NCBI RefSeq assembly: GCF_001014615.2
Contig: NZ_LBCQ02000012.1
Location: 62,001 to 126,000, forward strand
Length of the DNA stretch: 64,000 nt
Origin: Aquamicrobium sp. LC103
GTDB lineage: Bacteria; Pseudomonadota; Alphaproteobacteria; Rhizobiales; Rhizobiaceae
Reading direction: 5' to 3'
Made by a program: the position numbers and the translations under genes
In this document: piece by piece, positions 1-8,217 of the stretch
Position numbering within the stretch: the first letter of the stretch is position 1
Layout of the letters: each line of letters begins with the position of its first letter
Notes under the pieces: generated by a model
The model's database searches: none
What the model saw: the letters and a program-made list of their open reading frames with translations, nothing else
What the model was told of the DNA's origin: nothing

Positions 1-366
1 CCCGACCCGTCGGGCTACATGTCGGCGGGAATGAACAAGGCGCTCGGCCATATTCGCCACAACCTGACCCAGCCGTTCGACGAGACGGACCTGGCCGCGA
101 TCGCAGGCCAGTCAACCAGCGCGTTTTCCCGCGCGTTCCGCCGCCACACGGGCATGTCGCTGGTGCAATATGTCAAGCGGCTGCGCATCAACCTCGCCTG
201 CCAGATCCTGATGAGCGACGAGGAGGCCTCGATCGCCGATATCTGCTACGAGGTCGGCTTCAACAATCTCTCGAATTTCAACCGTCAGTTCCTGGCCGAG
301 AAGGGCATGCCGCCCTCGCGGTTCCGACGGCTACTTGCGGAAAACATCGACGCGATGCGCGCTTGA
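1..366 (+). CDS. AraC-family transcriptional regulator, C-terminal part (5' truncated by window)
   Basis: The frame is open from base 1, so the gene begins upstream of the window; the ATG at 19 is internal. The visible ~121 residues form a complete AraC/XylS DNA-binding domain with two helix-turn-helices: the first around 'LAAIAGQSTSAFSRAFRRHTG', the second around 'SIADICYEVGFNNLSNFNRQF'. The family activates or represses neighbouring catabolic genes after a sugar binds the N-terminal domain, which is not visible here. It lies 129 bp upstream of, and co-directional with, the CUT2 importer and ribitol-type enzymes, so it is inferred to regulate them. An imperfect TGGCA/TGCCA pair at 444-461 in the gap could be part of its site, but this is weak. 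Confidence 0.85.
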   Translation, partial: PDPSGYMSAGMNKALGHIRHNLTQPFDETDLAAIAGQSTSAFSRAFRRHTGMSLVQYVKRLRINLACQILMSDEEASIADICYEVGFNNLSNFNRQFLAEKGMPPSRFRRLLAENIDAMRA

Positions 367-495
367 GGAAGGAGGCAGGGAGGAGAGGTCATCGCTGAGA
401 ACAGTGCGACGAAGCAACAACGGCAAGGCCTTGGCCGATCGTCTGGCACCGGGACCTGCCACCAATCGTTCCTTTATGGAAATGGAGGAGATCAG

Positions 496-1560
496 ATGAA
501 AACGACTTTCTGGAAAACTGCCGGTCTGGGTATGCTGGCAGCCACGCTTTTGAGCGGCGGTGCGCTGGCTCAAAGCGCCGACAACGCCACTGTGGCGTTC
601 CTGATGCCCGATCAGGCATCGACCCGCTACGAGGAGCATGACGCGCCCGGCTTCATCGCCGAGATGAAGAAGCTTTGCGAATCCTGCAAGGTGATCTACC
701 AGAACGCCGACGCCGACGTGGCGCGGCAGCAGCAGCAGTTCAATTCGGCAATCTCGCAGGGCGCCAAGGTGATCGTGCTCGATCCGGTCGACTCCGCGGC
801 CGCCGCCTCGCTCGTCAAGCAGGCGCAGGGCCAGGGCGTGAAGGTGATCGCCTATGATCGCCCGATCCCGGCGACGCCGGCCGATTTCTACGTCTCCTTC
901 GACAATGAGGCGATCGGCAAGTCGATCGCGGAATCGCTCGTAGAGCATCTCAAGGCGACGAATGTCGAGCCGGGCGAGGGCACCGGCGTGCTCCAGATCA
1001 ACGGCTCGCCGACCGATGCCGCCGCCGGCCTGATCAAGAAGGGCATTCACGCCGGGCTCGACAATAGCGGCTATGCGATCCTGGCTGAATTCGACACACC
1101 GGACTGGGCGCCGCCCAAGGCGCAGCAATGGGCCGCCGGCCAGGTCACGCGCTTCAACAAGAACATTCTCGGCGTGGTGGCCGCCAATGACGGCACGGCG
1201 GGCGGCGCTATCGCGGCATTCAAGGCTGCCGGGTTCGATCCGGTGCCTCCGGTCACGGGCAACGACGCGACCACCGCCGCGCTTCAGCTCATCATCTCCG
1301 GCGACCAGTACAACACGATCTCCAAACCGAGCGAGATCGTTGCCGCCGCCGCGGCGAACGTCGCCGTCCAGCTTCTCAAGGGAGAGACGCCGAAAGCCGA
1401 GGTGACGCTCTATGATACGCCGTCGCAGCTTTTCGTTCCGGCGGTCGTTACGGCGGAGAACCTGAAGGCAGAGATCATCGACAAGGGGATCGCCAAGGCC
1501 GAGGATCTCTGCGGCGGACGCTACGAGGAAGGCTGCAAGAAGCTCGGCATCATCGAGTAG
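496..1560 (+). CDS. Periplasmic sugar-binding protein of CUT2 ABC importer (XylF/RbsB type)
   Basis: This is a 354-residue secreted binding protein. Residues 1-26 form a signal peptide (Lys-rich start, hydrophobic core, cleavage after 'GALAQ'). The mature part is a type-I periplasmic fold with motifs such as 'ISQGAKVIVLDPVD' and 'GVVAANDGTAGGAIAAF', most like the D-xylose-binding branch. The start is supported by a GGAGGAG Shine-Dalgarno just upstream. It is the first gene of the ABC importer/SDR/FGGY operon, so its ligand is probably the polyol or pentose used by those enzymes (ribitol inferred). Two cysteine pairs (CESC near the N terminus and two Cys near the C terminus) are present in the mature protein. 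Xylose or another pentose remains possible. Confidence 0.9.
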   Translation: MKTTFWKTAGLGMLAATLLSGGALAQSADNATVAFLMPDQASTRYEEHDAPGFIAEMKKLCESCKVIYQNADADVARQQQQFNSAISQGAKVIVLDPVDSAAAASLVKQAQGQGVKVIAYDRPIPATPADFYVSFDNEAIGKSIAESLVEHLKATNVEPGEGTGVLQINGSPTDAAAGLIKKGIHAGLDNSGYAILAEFDTPDWAPPKAQQWAAGQVTRFNKNILGVVAANDGTAGGAIAAFKAAGFDPVPPVTGNDATTAALQLIISGDQYNTISKPSEIVAAAAANVAVQLLKGETPKAEVTLYDTPSQLFVPAVVTAENLKAEIIDKGIAKAEDLCGGRYEEGCKKLGIIE

Positions 1561-1569
1561 GACAATGGC

Positions 1570-1604
1570 GAACCCGCCGGCCGCCTCGGGCGACCGGCGG
1601 GTTC
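1570..1604 (+). other. Intercistronic GC-rich hairpin after the binding-protein gene
   Basis: An 11-bp perfect inverted repeat, GAACCCGCCGG (1570-1580) and CCGGCGGGTTC (1594-1604), with a 13-nt loop, lies between the binding-protein stop and the ATPase start. There is no T-run, so it is not a classic terminator. In ABC operons such hairpins often stabilise the upstream mRNA so that binding protein exceeds membrane components; that role is inferred. Confidence 0.6.
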
Positions 1605-1626
1605 GGATCAGGAAACAGGTGAGCAG

Positions 1627-2445
1627 ATGACGGACAGTGCGCATGACGGCGCCCCCGACCGCAGCCCGGTATTGAGCTTGCGCGGCGTCTCCAAGAATTT
1701 CGGCGCGGTCTCGGCGCTGGCCGACATCGATCTCGACGTCCATGCCGGCGAAGTCGTCGCCCTCGTCGGCGACAACGGCGCGGGCAAGTCGACCCTGGTG
1801 AAGATCCTTGCCGGCGTGCACCAGCCGAGCGCCGGCGAGATCGCCTTCCACGGCAAGCCGGTCACGCTTGCCAATCCGAGCGCCGCGCTGAAGCTCGGTA
1901 TTGCGACCGTCTTCCAGGATCTGGCGCTTTGCGAAAATCTCGACGTGGTCGCCAATATCTTCCTCGGCCGCGAAATCAATCCATTCCAGCTCGACGAGGT
2001 CTCCATGGAGATCCGCGCGTGGACGCTGCTCAACGAGTTGTCGGCGCGCATTCCAAGTGTGCGCGAGCCTGTGGCATCGCTTTCGGGCGGCCAGCGCCAG
2101 ACGGTTGCTATCGCGCGCTCCCTGCTGCTCGAGCCGACGGTGATCCTGCTCGACGAGCCCACCGCGGCCCTCGGCGTCGCCCAGACCGCGGAAGTGCTCG
2201 ATCTGATCGAACGCGTGCGCGAGCGTGGCCTCGGCGTGGTGATGATCAGCCACAACATGGAGGACGTGCGCGCGGTGGCGGACCGCGTCGTGGTGCTGCG
2301 GCTGGGGCGCAACAACGGCGTCTTTTCCGCCGACGCATCGAACCAGGAACTGGTCGGTGCCATCACCGGCGCTTCCGACAATTCGGTTTCGCGTCGGGCG
2401 AGTCGGCGCGCCCGCCGTGAAGAGACGGGGATACAGCATCCATGA
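1627..2445 (+). CDS. CUT2 ABC importer ATP-binding protein, single ABC domain
   Basis: This is a 272-residue ATPase with Walker A 'GDNGAGKS' near 48-55, signature 'LSGGQRQ' near 152 and Walker B 'VILLDEP' near 173, followed by the 'ISHNMEDV' H-loop. Most sugar CUT2 ATPases (RbsA, XylG) carry two ABC domains in about 500 residues; this one has one, like the rhizobial FrcA type, so it should act as a homodimer on the cytoplasmic face. The C terminus is Ser/Arg-rich and overlaps the permease start by 4 nt, indicating translational coupling. Confidence 0.92.
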   Translation: MTDSAHDGAPDRSPVLSLRGVSKNFGAVSALADIDLDVHAGEVVALVGDNGAGKSTLVKILAGVHQPSAGEIAFHGKPVTLANPSAALKLGIATVFQDLALCENLDVVANIFLGREINPFQLDEVSMEIRAWTLLNELSARIPSVREPVASLSGGQRQTVAIARSLLLEPTVILLDEPTAALGVAQTAEVLDLIERVRERGLGVVMISHNMEDVRAVADRVVVLRLGRNNGVFSADASNQELVGAITGASDNSVSRRASRRARREETGIQHP

Positions 2446-3701
2446 CGACCGACATCGACGAAAACGCCAAGACCGAACCGCTGCTCGACCGCAGGGACGA
2501 GCGCGTGACGCATGCGGCGGGTGTCGGCGACAATGTCCGCGCCTTCTTCAACCGCGTCCGCTCGGGCGATCTCGGCTCGCTCCCGGTCGTCGTCGGGCTG
2601 GCGATCATCTGGACCGTGTTCCAGACGCTCAACCCGGTGTTTCTGTCGGCCAACAACCTCGTAAATCTCCTCTTCGACTGCTCGATCGTGGGTGTCATAG
2701 CGCTCGGTATCGTCTGCGTGTTGATGGTGGGCGAGATCGATCTGTCGGTAGGCTCGGTCAGCGGATTTGCCTCCGCGCTGGTCGGCGTGCTGTGGGTCAA
2801 TCAGGGCTGGCCGGTCGCACCGGCGATCCTCGCGGCGCTCGGCTTCGGCGCGGTGGCGGGCCTGGTTTATGCGCTGCTCTACAACCGGTTCGGCATGCCA
2901 AGCTTCGTGTCGACGCTTGCCGGACTTCTCGCGGTGCTGGGGATGCAGCTCTACATCCTCGGCTCGACCGGCTCGATCAACCTGCCCTATGGCTCGGCAC
3001 TGGTGAATTTCGGCCAGATGCTGATGATGCCGGATTGGGTGTCCTATGTTTTGGCGGCTCTCGCCGGCGTCATTGTCTTCGCGGCCGGCTATCGAACCGC
3101 CATACGCCGGAAGGCTGCCGGGCTCTCCTCGCGATCCATCGGCGGGCTGCTCCTTCAGGCTGCGATCGTCACCGTGGTGCTCGAAGCCATCGTCTACTAT
3201 CTCAACACAGATCGCGGGGTGCCATGGATGTTCGGCCTGTTCGTCGGGCTCGTGGTCGCGATGAACTACGCGCTCAAGCGCACGAGATGGGGTCGTTCCA
3301 TGTCGGCCGTCGGCGGCAATCGCGAGGCAGCGCGCCGTGCCGGCATCAATGTCAAGCTGATCTATGCCAGCGCCTTCGTGGCATGCTCGACGCTCGCCGC
3401 GGCCGGCGGCGTGCTCGGTGCCGCACGCCTGGCCACCGCCAGCCAGCAGGCCGGCACCGGCGACGTCAATCTGAATGCGATCGCGGCCGCCGTCATCGGC
3501 GGGACCAGCCTCTTCGGCGGACGCGGCAGCGCCTATTCGGCGCTTCTCGGCATCATCGTCATCCAGTCGATCGCCAGCGGTCTGACCTTGCTCGATCTGT
3601 CGTCGTCGCTTCGCTACATGATCACCGGCGGCGTCCTGGCGATCGCGGTCATCGTCGATTCGCTTGCCCGCCGGTCGCGTGTTTCCCATGGGCGGGCCTG
3701 A
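2442..3701 (+). CDS. CUT2 ABC importer permease (XylH/RbsC type)
   Basis: This is a 419-residue polytopic inner-membrane protein of the BPD_transp_2 family. A ~45-residue charged N-terminal cytoplasmic tail precedes about ten hydrophobic segments. The family signature around 'VGEIDLSVGSVSGFASALVGVL' and the conserved 'AVGGNREAARRAGINV' cytoplasmic loop are present, along with a 'VIGGTSLFGGRGS' motif near the C terminus. Its length matches XylH (about 390-420) better than RbsC (about 320). It overlaps the ATPase gene by ATGA and partners with the ATPase and binding protein just upstream. Confidence 0.93.
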   Translation: MTTDIDENAKTEPLLDRRDERVTHAAGVGDNVRAFFNRVRSGDLGSLPVVVGLAIIWTVFQTLNPVFLSANNLVNLLFDCSIVGVIALGIVCVLMVGEIDLSVGSVSGFASALVGVLWVNQGWPVAPAILAALGFGAVAGLVYALLYNRFGMPSFVSTLAGLLAVLGMQLYILGSTGSINLPYGSALVNFGQMLMMPDWVSYVLAALAGVIVFAAGYRTAIRRKAAGLSSRSIGGLLLQAAIVTVVLEAIVYYLNTDRGVPWMFGLFVGLVVAMNYALKRTRWGRSMSAVGGNREAARRAGINVKLIYASAFVACSTLAAAGGVLGAARLATASQQAGTGDVNLNAIAAAVIGGTSLFGGRGSAYSALLGIIVIQSIASGLTLLDLSSSLRYMITGGVLAIAVIVDSLARRSRVSHGRA

Positions 3702-3725
3702 AACCACAAGCAGCAAGAGGTAGAA

Positions 3726-4454
3726 ATGAATCTCGACTTGTCCGGGAAGACAGCGGCGATCACGGGCGCCGCGTCGGGCATCGGCCTGGAATGCGCCAGG
3801 ACCCTTCTGGCGGCGGGTGCCCAGGTCGTGCTCGTCGATCGCGCGGAGGAAAGGCTGAAGGAGGTTTGCTCCGAGCTCGGCTCCGAGGCGATTGCGCTCA
3901 CGATCGATCTCACCGCGCCTGAAAGCGTGGCCGGGATGATGCCGCAAATCCTGGAGAAGACCGGCAAGCTCGACATCTTCCACGCCAATGCCGGCGCATA
4001 TATCGGCGGGGAGGTCGTCGATGGCGATCCCGACGCCTGGGACCGCATGCTCAATCTGAACATCAATGCGGCGTTTCGCTCCGTTCATGCCGTCCTGCCG
4101 CATATGGTCGAACGGAAAACCGGCGACATCCTGTTTACGAGCTCGGTGGCGGGGCTCGTTCCGGTGGTCTGGGAGCCGATCTACACCGCCTCGAAACACG
4201 CGGTGCAGGCTTTCGTCCACACCGTCCGGCGGCAGGTGGCGAAACACGGCATCCGCGTCGGTGCGGTGGCCCCGGGCCCGGTCGTCACGCCGCTTCTCAG
4301 CGACTGGCCGCAGGAAAAGCTCGATGATGCGCTCGCGGCAGGCTCGATCATGGAGCCGAAGGAGGTGGCCGAAGCCGTGCTGTTCATGCTGACGCGGCCG
4401 AGAAACGTCACCATCCGCGATCTCGTCATCCTGCCGCAGAGCGTGGATCTGTGA
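3726..4454 (+). CDS. rbtD: Short-chain dehydrogenase, probable ribitol 2-dehydrogenase
   Basis: This 242-residue classical SDR has cofactor motif TGxxxGIG at 13-20, '[10 protein letters not shown]' as the NAG region, and a catalytic YxxxK at about Y153/K157. From memory it closely follows Klebsiella ribitol 2-dehydrogenase over most of its length: the '[12 protein letters not shown]' region, '[14 protein letters not shown]', '[17 protein letters not shown]', and the C terminus ending in SVDL. The predicted reaction is ribitol + NAD+ -> D-ribulose + NADH in the cytoplasm. The next gene is an FGGY pentulose kinase that would phosphorylate D-ribulose, which supports the call. The start has an AGAGG ribosome site. 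Another polyol dehydrogenase activity is the main alternative. Confidence 0.85.
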   Translation: MNLDLSGKTAAITGAASGIGLECARTLLAAGAQVVLVDRAEERLKEVCSELGSEAIALTIDLTAPESVAGMMPQILEKTGKLDIFHANAGAYIGGEVVDGDPDAWDRMLNLNINAAFRSVHAVLPHMVERKTGDILFTSSVAGLVPVVWEPIYTASKHAVQAFVHTVRRQVAKHGIRVGAVAPGPVVTPLLSDWPQEKLDDALAAGSIMEPKEVAEAVLFMLTRPRNVTIRDLVILPQSVDL

Positions 4455-4507
4455 CGGATGAGCATCGCGGGCGGCATCCGAAACCAGCCGGAGATATCTG
4501 AATAGCC

Positions 4508-6127
4508 ATGGCGGATCATTTCCTCGGTGTAGACGTTGGAACCGGCAGCGCACGCGCGGGCGTGTTCGATCGCTCCGGCAAGCTGCTTGCTTCGGCAAAG
4601 CGCGATATCGCCCTCTTCCGCGAAGCGGGCGACGTCGTCGAGCAGTCGAGCAACGACATCTGGCGCGCGGTCTCGGCCTCGGTGCGCGAGGCGGTGAAGC
4701 GGGCCGGCGTCGCTTCGGACACGATCCGCGGCGTCGGCTTCGACGCGACCTGCTCGCTCGTCGTGCTGGGCGAAGGCGGGCGTCCGCTTCCCGTCGGCCC
4801 CTCCGGAGACGCCGAGCGCAACATCATCGTCTGGATGGATCATCGCGCTACCGATCAGGCGCGCCGGATCAACGAGACCAAGCATCCCGTCCTCAATTAT
4901 GTCGGCGGCTCGATCTCGCCGGAGATGGAAACGCCGAAACTGCTCTGGCTCGCCGAAAACATGCCGGAGACCTTCGGCACGGCGTGGCAGTTCATGGATC
5001 TGACGGATTTCCTGACCTGGCGCTCGACCGGCAGCCTCGCGCGCTCGGTTTGCACCGTGACCTGCAAATGGACCTACCTGGCGCATGAGGGCCGTTGGGA
5101 CGACGATTATTTCCGCAAGGTCGGCCTGGCGCGGCTCGCCGAGGAATCGTTCGAGCGCATCGGTACGGAAGTGGTGCCGGGCGGGACACGTCTTGGGAGC
5201 GGCCTGACGGAAGATGCCGCCTCCGATCTCGGCCTTCTTCCCGGAACGCCGGTCGCCGCCGGCCTGATCGATGCCCATGCCGGCGGCATCGGCACAGTCG
5301 GCGCGCGTGGCGACGCTGGAAGCGTGCTGTCGCGCATGGCCTATGTCTTCGGCACGTCGGCCTGCACCATGTCGTCGACCGTCAGCCAGACCTTCGTGCC
5401 AGGCGTTTGGGGCCCATATTATTCGGCGATGGTGCCGGGTCTCTGGCTCAACGAGGGCGGCCAGTCGGCCGCGGGGGCGGCCATCGACCATCTGGTGCGG
5501 CTGCATCCGGGCACGGTCGATGCCGCGAGCAAAGCGGAAGAAGCAGGGCTGGGCCTCAACGCGTGGCTGGCACGCGAGGCTGAAATTCACGGCGGTGCGG
5601 CCGCCTTGCCGGAACTCGTGGGCGGACTGCATGTGGTACCCGAGTTCCTCGGCAACCGTGCGCCGTTCGCCGATCCGAATGCGCGCGGCCTTGTTGCCGG
5701 GCTCGGCATGGACGACGGCGTCGACAGCCTGCTCGGCCTCTATCTCGCCGGCCTTTGCGGTCTCGGCTATGGCGTGCGGCAGATCGTGCGGACGCAGGGC
5801 CAGGCGGGAATATCGATTGACGCGATCGTGGTGAGCGGAGGGGCGGGGCAAAGTCCGCTGGTGCGCCAGTTGCTGGCGGATTCGACCGGTCTCGCGGTTG
5901 CAGCCTCGACTTCCGACGAGCCGGTGCTTCTCGGTTCGGCGATGCTCGGCGCTGTCGCCGCCGGCGCCTACCGGGATCTCGCTACCGCCATGCCGGCCAT
6001 GTCCGAACTGGGCGAGATCTATCGTCCGTTGCCGGACAACGCAAACTGGCATGAATGGCGGTTCCAGGCGTTCGAGCTCCTCCAAAACGCCGGTCGGGCG
6101 GTCAACGGCATCTCGTCCGGAAAATAG
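4508..6127 (+). CDS. FGGY-family pentulose kinase, probable D-ribulokinase
   Basis: This is a 539-residue two-domain FGGY sugar kinase. The N-terminal phosphate-binding motif 'GVDVGTGSARAGVFD' and the C-terminal 'VVSGGAGQSPLVRQLLAD' FGGY signature are both present. It looks like the D-ribulokinase (YpCarb/FGGY carbohydrate kinase) subfamily rather than AraB or XylB, for example in the 'WMDHRATDQARRIN' and 'YFGTSAC'-type regions. It would convert D-ribulose to D-ribulose-5-phosphate for the pentose phosphate pathway. It is the last gene of the importer/SDR operon and converges with the PfkB kinase gene, the two stops being only 2 nt apart. Confidence 0.85.
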   Translation: MADHFLGVDVGTGSARAGVFDRSGKLLASAKRDIALFREAGDVVEQSSNDIWRAVSASVREAVKRAGVASDTIRGVGFDATCSLVVLGEGGRPLPVGPSGDAERNIIVWMDHRATDQARRINETKHPVLNYVGGSISPEMETPKLLWLAENMPETFGTAWQFMDLTDFLTWRSTGSLARSVCTVTCKWTYLAHEGRWDDDYFRKVGLARLAEESFERIGTEVVPGGTRLGSGLTEDAASDLGLLPGTPVAAGLIDAHAGGIGTVGARGDAGSVLSRMAYVFGTSACTMSSTVSQTFVPGVWGPYYSAMVPGLWLNEGGQSAAGAAIDHLVRLHPGTVDAASKAEEAGLGLNAWLAREAEIHGGAAALPELVGGLHVVPEFLGNRAPFADPNARGLVAGLGMDDGVDSLLGLYLAGLCGLGYGVRQIVRTQGQAGISIDAIVVSGGAGQSPLVRQLLADSTGLAVAASTSDEPVLLGSAMLGAVAAGAYRDLATAMPAMSELGEIYRPLPDNANWHEWRFQAFELLQNAGRAVNGISSGK

Positions 6128-6129
6128 GA

Positions 6130-7059
6130 TCAGGAAAGCGCAAAGGCGGGGTCGAAGCGGGCAAGCTCCTCGGCGTTCGGCAGGCCCGCCCGTCCGCCCG
6201 GCTTCGTGCATTTGAGAGCGGCGACCGCGTTGGAAAACGCGATCGCGCGCTCCAGCGGCCAACGGCGGGCCAGCGCCACCGCCAGGGCGCCGTGGAAGGC
6301 GTCGCCGGCGCCGACGGTGTCGACCACGGTCACGGAGGGCGGGCGAGCGTTCACGAGCTCGCCATCCGAAAGCCAATAGAGGCCAGCCGCGCCGTCGGTG
6401 ACGCCGATAAGCTTGTGCGAGGGTCTTGCCGCGCTGCGCAGTCCGGCCGCGATGTCGTCCGTGCCGGCGAACTGCGCCAGTCCCGGCCTGGAGAAGACGA
6501 CATGGTCGGCGGCCTCGACAAGTGCCGCGGCATGCTCGTGGCCATGCCGGGAAATGTCGGCGTCGAGCACGCTGGGAATCTTCCGCTTCCTTGCCGCGCC
6601 GAGCACCTTGAGGGCGCCTTGCGGCCAGGAGAGATCGCAAAGGACGCCGTCGCCCAGGCGTTCGGGGTCGAGCCAGCCGGCGTCGGACGGCAGGTCTGGG
6701 TCGGCATAGGCGACGATCAACCGCTCGCCCGCTTCGTCGACAAGGATCACGGAGCCTGGTGATTTGTGACCGGCGAATTGCCGGAGCCATTGCGTGTCGA
6801 CGCCTTCCGCGGCGAGTTCGGCGCGCAGTGCCGTTCCGATCGCATCGTCACCCAGCCGGCCGGCGAAGGCCGCCCTGCCACCGAGGCGTGAGATCGCGAC
6901 GCTGGCCGTCGCGGCCGGACCTCCGCCGATCTCCTGACGCGCCTTGGCGTAGAGCTTGACCGGCTGCCTCGGAATTTCCGCGACGCTTAGCAGCGTGTCC
7001 TGAATGGCGAGGCCGATGCAGAAGACCCCGCCCGCGCCATGTTCAGACAAGTGCCGCAC
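6130..7059 (-). CDS. PfkB/ribokinase-family sugar kinase, YihV (sulfofructose kinase)-like but without the full sulfonate site
   Basis: This is a kinase of about 309 residues. '[10 protein letters not shown]' (43-52) is the N-terminal PfkB signature and '[19 protein letters not shown]' carries the anion hole and catalytic D253. The C-terminal '[15 protein letters not shown]' is very like E. coli YihV as I remember it. Aligned to YihV, sulfonate-binding K27 is kept (K35), but N109 is A117 and R138 is S144. It is therefore probably a ketose kinase for a non-sulfonated sugar. I chose the GTG at 7059 (TTG at 7050 is possible); both overlap the end of the ABC ATPase gene, and a longer open frame up to 7245 is only antisense-like extension. 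The gene is transcribed with the ATPase away from the ROK operator. Confidence 0.85.
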   Translation of the reverse strand: MRHLSEHGAGGVFCIGLAIQDTLLSVAEIPRQPVKLYAKARQEIGGGPAATASVAISRLGGRAAFAGRLGDDAIGTALRAELAAEGVDTQWLRQFAGHKSPGSVILVDEAGERLIVAYADPDLPSDAGWLDPERLGDGVLCDLSWPQGALKVLGAARKRKIPSVLDADISRHGHEHAAALVEAADHVVFSRPGLAQFAGTDDIAAGLRSAARPSHKLIGVTDGAAGLYWLSDGELVNARPPSVTVVDTVGAGDAFHGALAVALARRWPLERAIAFSNAVAALKCTKPGGRAGLPNAEELARFDPAFALS

Positions 7060-8140
7060 CCGTTTCGGGATGGAAGAGATGGAGACGATCGGCGTCGACA
7101 TGGAAACGGCGTCCGGCATCGCCGACGCGGGCGGAACCCGGCTTGACGCGGGCCATGATTTCCTGGCCTCCGAGCGAAACGACCGCAACCGAATCCGCGC
7201 CGTGATCCTCGACGAGGATGATGTCGGATGAAAAGCCGGCGACATCCGCGCGGCTCTTGCCGGCGAGGGAGACGTGTTCCGGCCTCAAGCCGACTTCGAC
7301 GCGGTCGACCTTCGCTCGCGTCAATGCTTCGATGCGTGGTTTCGGCAGCGCGATTTCCTGACCAGCGCCGAAGAGGAGGTTGAGTTCGTCGCCTTCCCGG
7401 CGCAACGTGGCCGGCAGGAGGCTCATCGGCGGCGAGCCGATGAAGGTGCCTACGAAGCTGTTCGCCGGCCGTTCGTAGATGTCCATCGGCGTGCCGATCT
7501 GCTGGACCTCGCCGAGCCGCAGCACGACGATGCGGTCGGCCATCGTCATCGCCTCGATCTGATCGTGCGTGACATAAATGCTGGTGGTGCCGAGCGCCAT
7601 CTGCAGCTTGCGTATTTCCATGCGCATGCCGACCCTGAGCTTGGCGTCGAGATTGGAAAGCGGCTCGTCGAAGAGGAACACCTCGGGTTCGCGGATGAGG
7701 GCGCGACCGAGCGCGACGCGCTGTCGCTGGCCGCCTGAAAGCGCCCTCGGCTTGCGTGCAAGCAGCGCGTCGAGCTCCAGCATCCTGGCAACCTCGGACA
7801 CGCGTTCGGCAATCGCGGCGGCGGGCATGTCGCGCATCTTCAGCGCGAATCCGAGGTTCTCGGCCACCGTCATATGCGGATATAGCGCATAATCCTGGAA
7901 CACCATCGCCATGTCGCGGTCGCGCGGTGCCATGGCGTCGATGTTGCGACCGTCGAGCAGGATTTCGCCGGAAGAGATCTCCTCGAGCCCCGCGATCATG
8001 CGCAGCAGCGTGCTCTTGCCGCAGCCGGAGGGCCCGACCAGAACGATGAACTCGCCGTCGGCCACTTCCAGGTCGATGGCCTTGACGGCCTCGACCGTTC
8101 CGAAACGCTTTGCGACGGCGCGCAGTGTCAACCCTGCCAC
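7043..8140 (-). CDS. CUT1 ABC importer ATP-binding protein (UgpC/MalK/MsmX type)
   Basis: This is a 365-residue ATPase with Walker A 'GPSGCGKST' at about 36-44, signature '[15 protein letters not shown]', Walker B '[16 protein letters not shown]', and a C-terminal TOBE regulatory domain of about 120 residues. The start is the GTG at 8140, placed by a GGGAGAGAGG Shine-Dalgarno just upstream; an ATG at 8185 would run through this site and lies in the operator region. It is the only ATPase near the CUT1 binding protein and permeases at 12840-15927, although it sits 4.7 kb away on the opposite strand, so shared control from the 8141-8217 region is expected. Confidence 0.93.
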   Translation of the reverse strand: MAGLTLRAVAKRFGTVEAVKAIDLEVADGEFIVLVGPSGCGKSTLLRMIAGLEEISSGEILLDGRNIDAMAPRDRDMAMVFQDYALYPHMTVAENLGFALKMRDMPAAAIAERVSEVARMLELDALLARKPRALSGGQRQRVALGRALIREPEVFLFDEPLSNLDAKLRVGMRMEIRKLQMALGTTSIYVTHDQIEAMTMADRIVVLRLGEVQQIGTPMDIYERPANSFVGTFIGSPPMSLLPATLRREGDELNLLFGAGQEIALPKPRIEALTRAKVDRVEVGLRPEHVSLAGKSRADVAGFSSDIILVEDHGADSVAVVSLGGQEIMARVKPGSARVGDAGRRFHVDADRLHLFHPETGAALV

Positions 8141-8188
8141 TTTCGCCTCTCTCCCATGTTGACATTCCGACTTTCTAAAGCACAATAA

Positions 8189-8201
8189 TTACACAGTGTA
8201 A
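8189..8201. promoter_or_regulatory. Palindromic operator in the divergent promoter of the ROK-controlled cluster
   Basis: TTACACAGTGTAA is a perfect 6-bp inverted repeat around one central base. It sits in the AT-rich 77-bp gap between the divergent ABC ATPase and ROK regulator genes, 17 bp before the ROK start. Its position suits repression of both promoters by the adjacent ROK protein; the binding partner is inferred. Confidence 0.7.
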
Positions 8202-8217
8202 ATATAATGGAAAATCG

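Noticed and set aside
444-461. TGGCA/TGCCA inverted repeat as an AraC operator
   Set aside because: Only 5-bp arms in GC-rich sequence; AraC-family sites are usually direct repeats, so evidence is too weak for a feature.
331-6790. Very long antisense open frames (702, 996 and 869 codons) on the minus strand opposite the ribitol operon
   Set aside because: They are Arg/Asp/His-rich, carry no family motifs and lie exactly opposite genes with clear homology and ribosome sites; high GC and codon bias keep antisense frames open.
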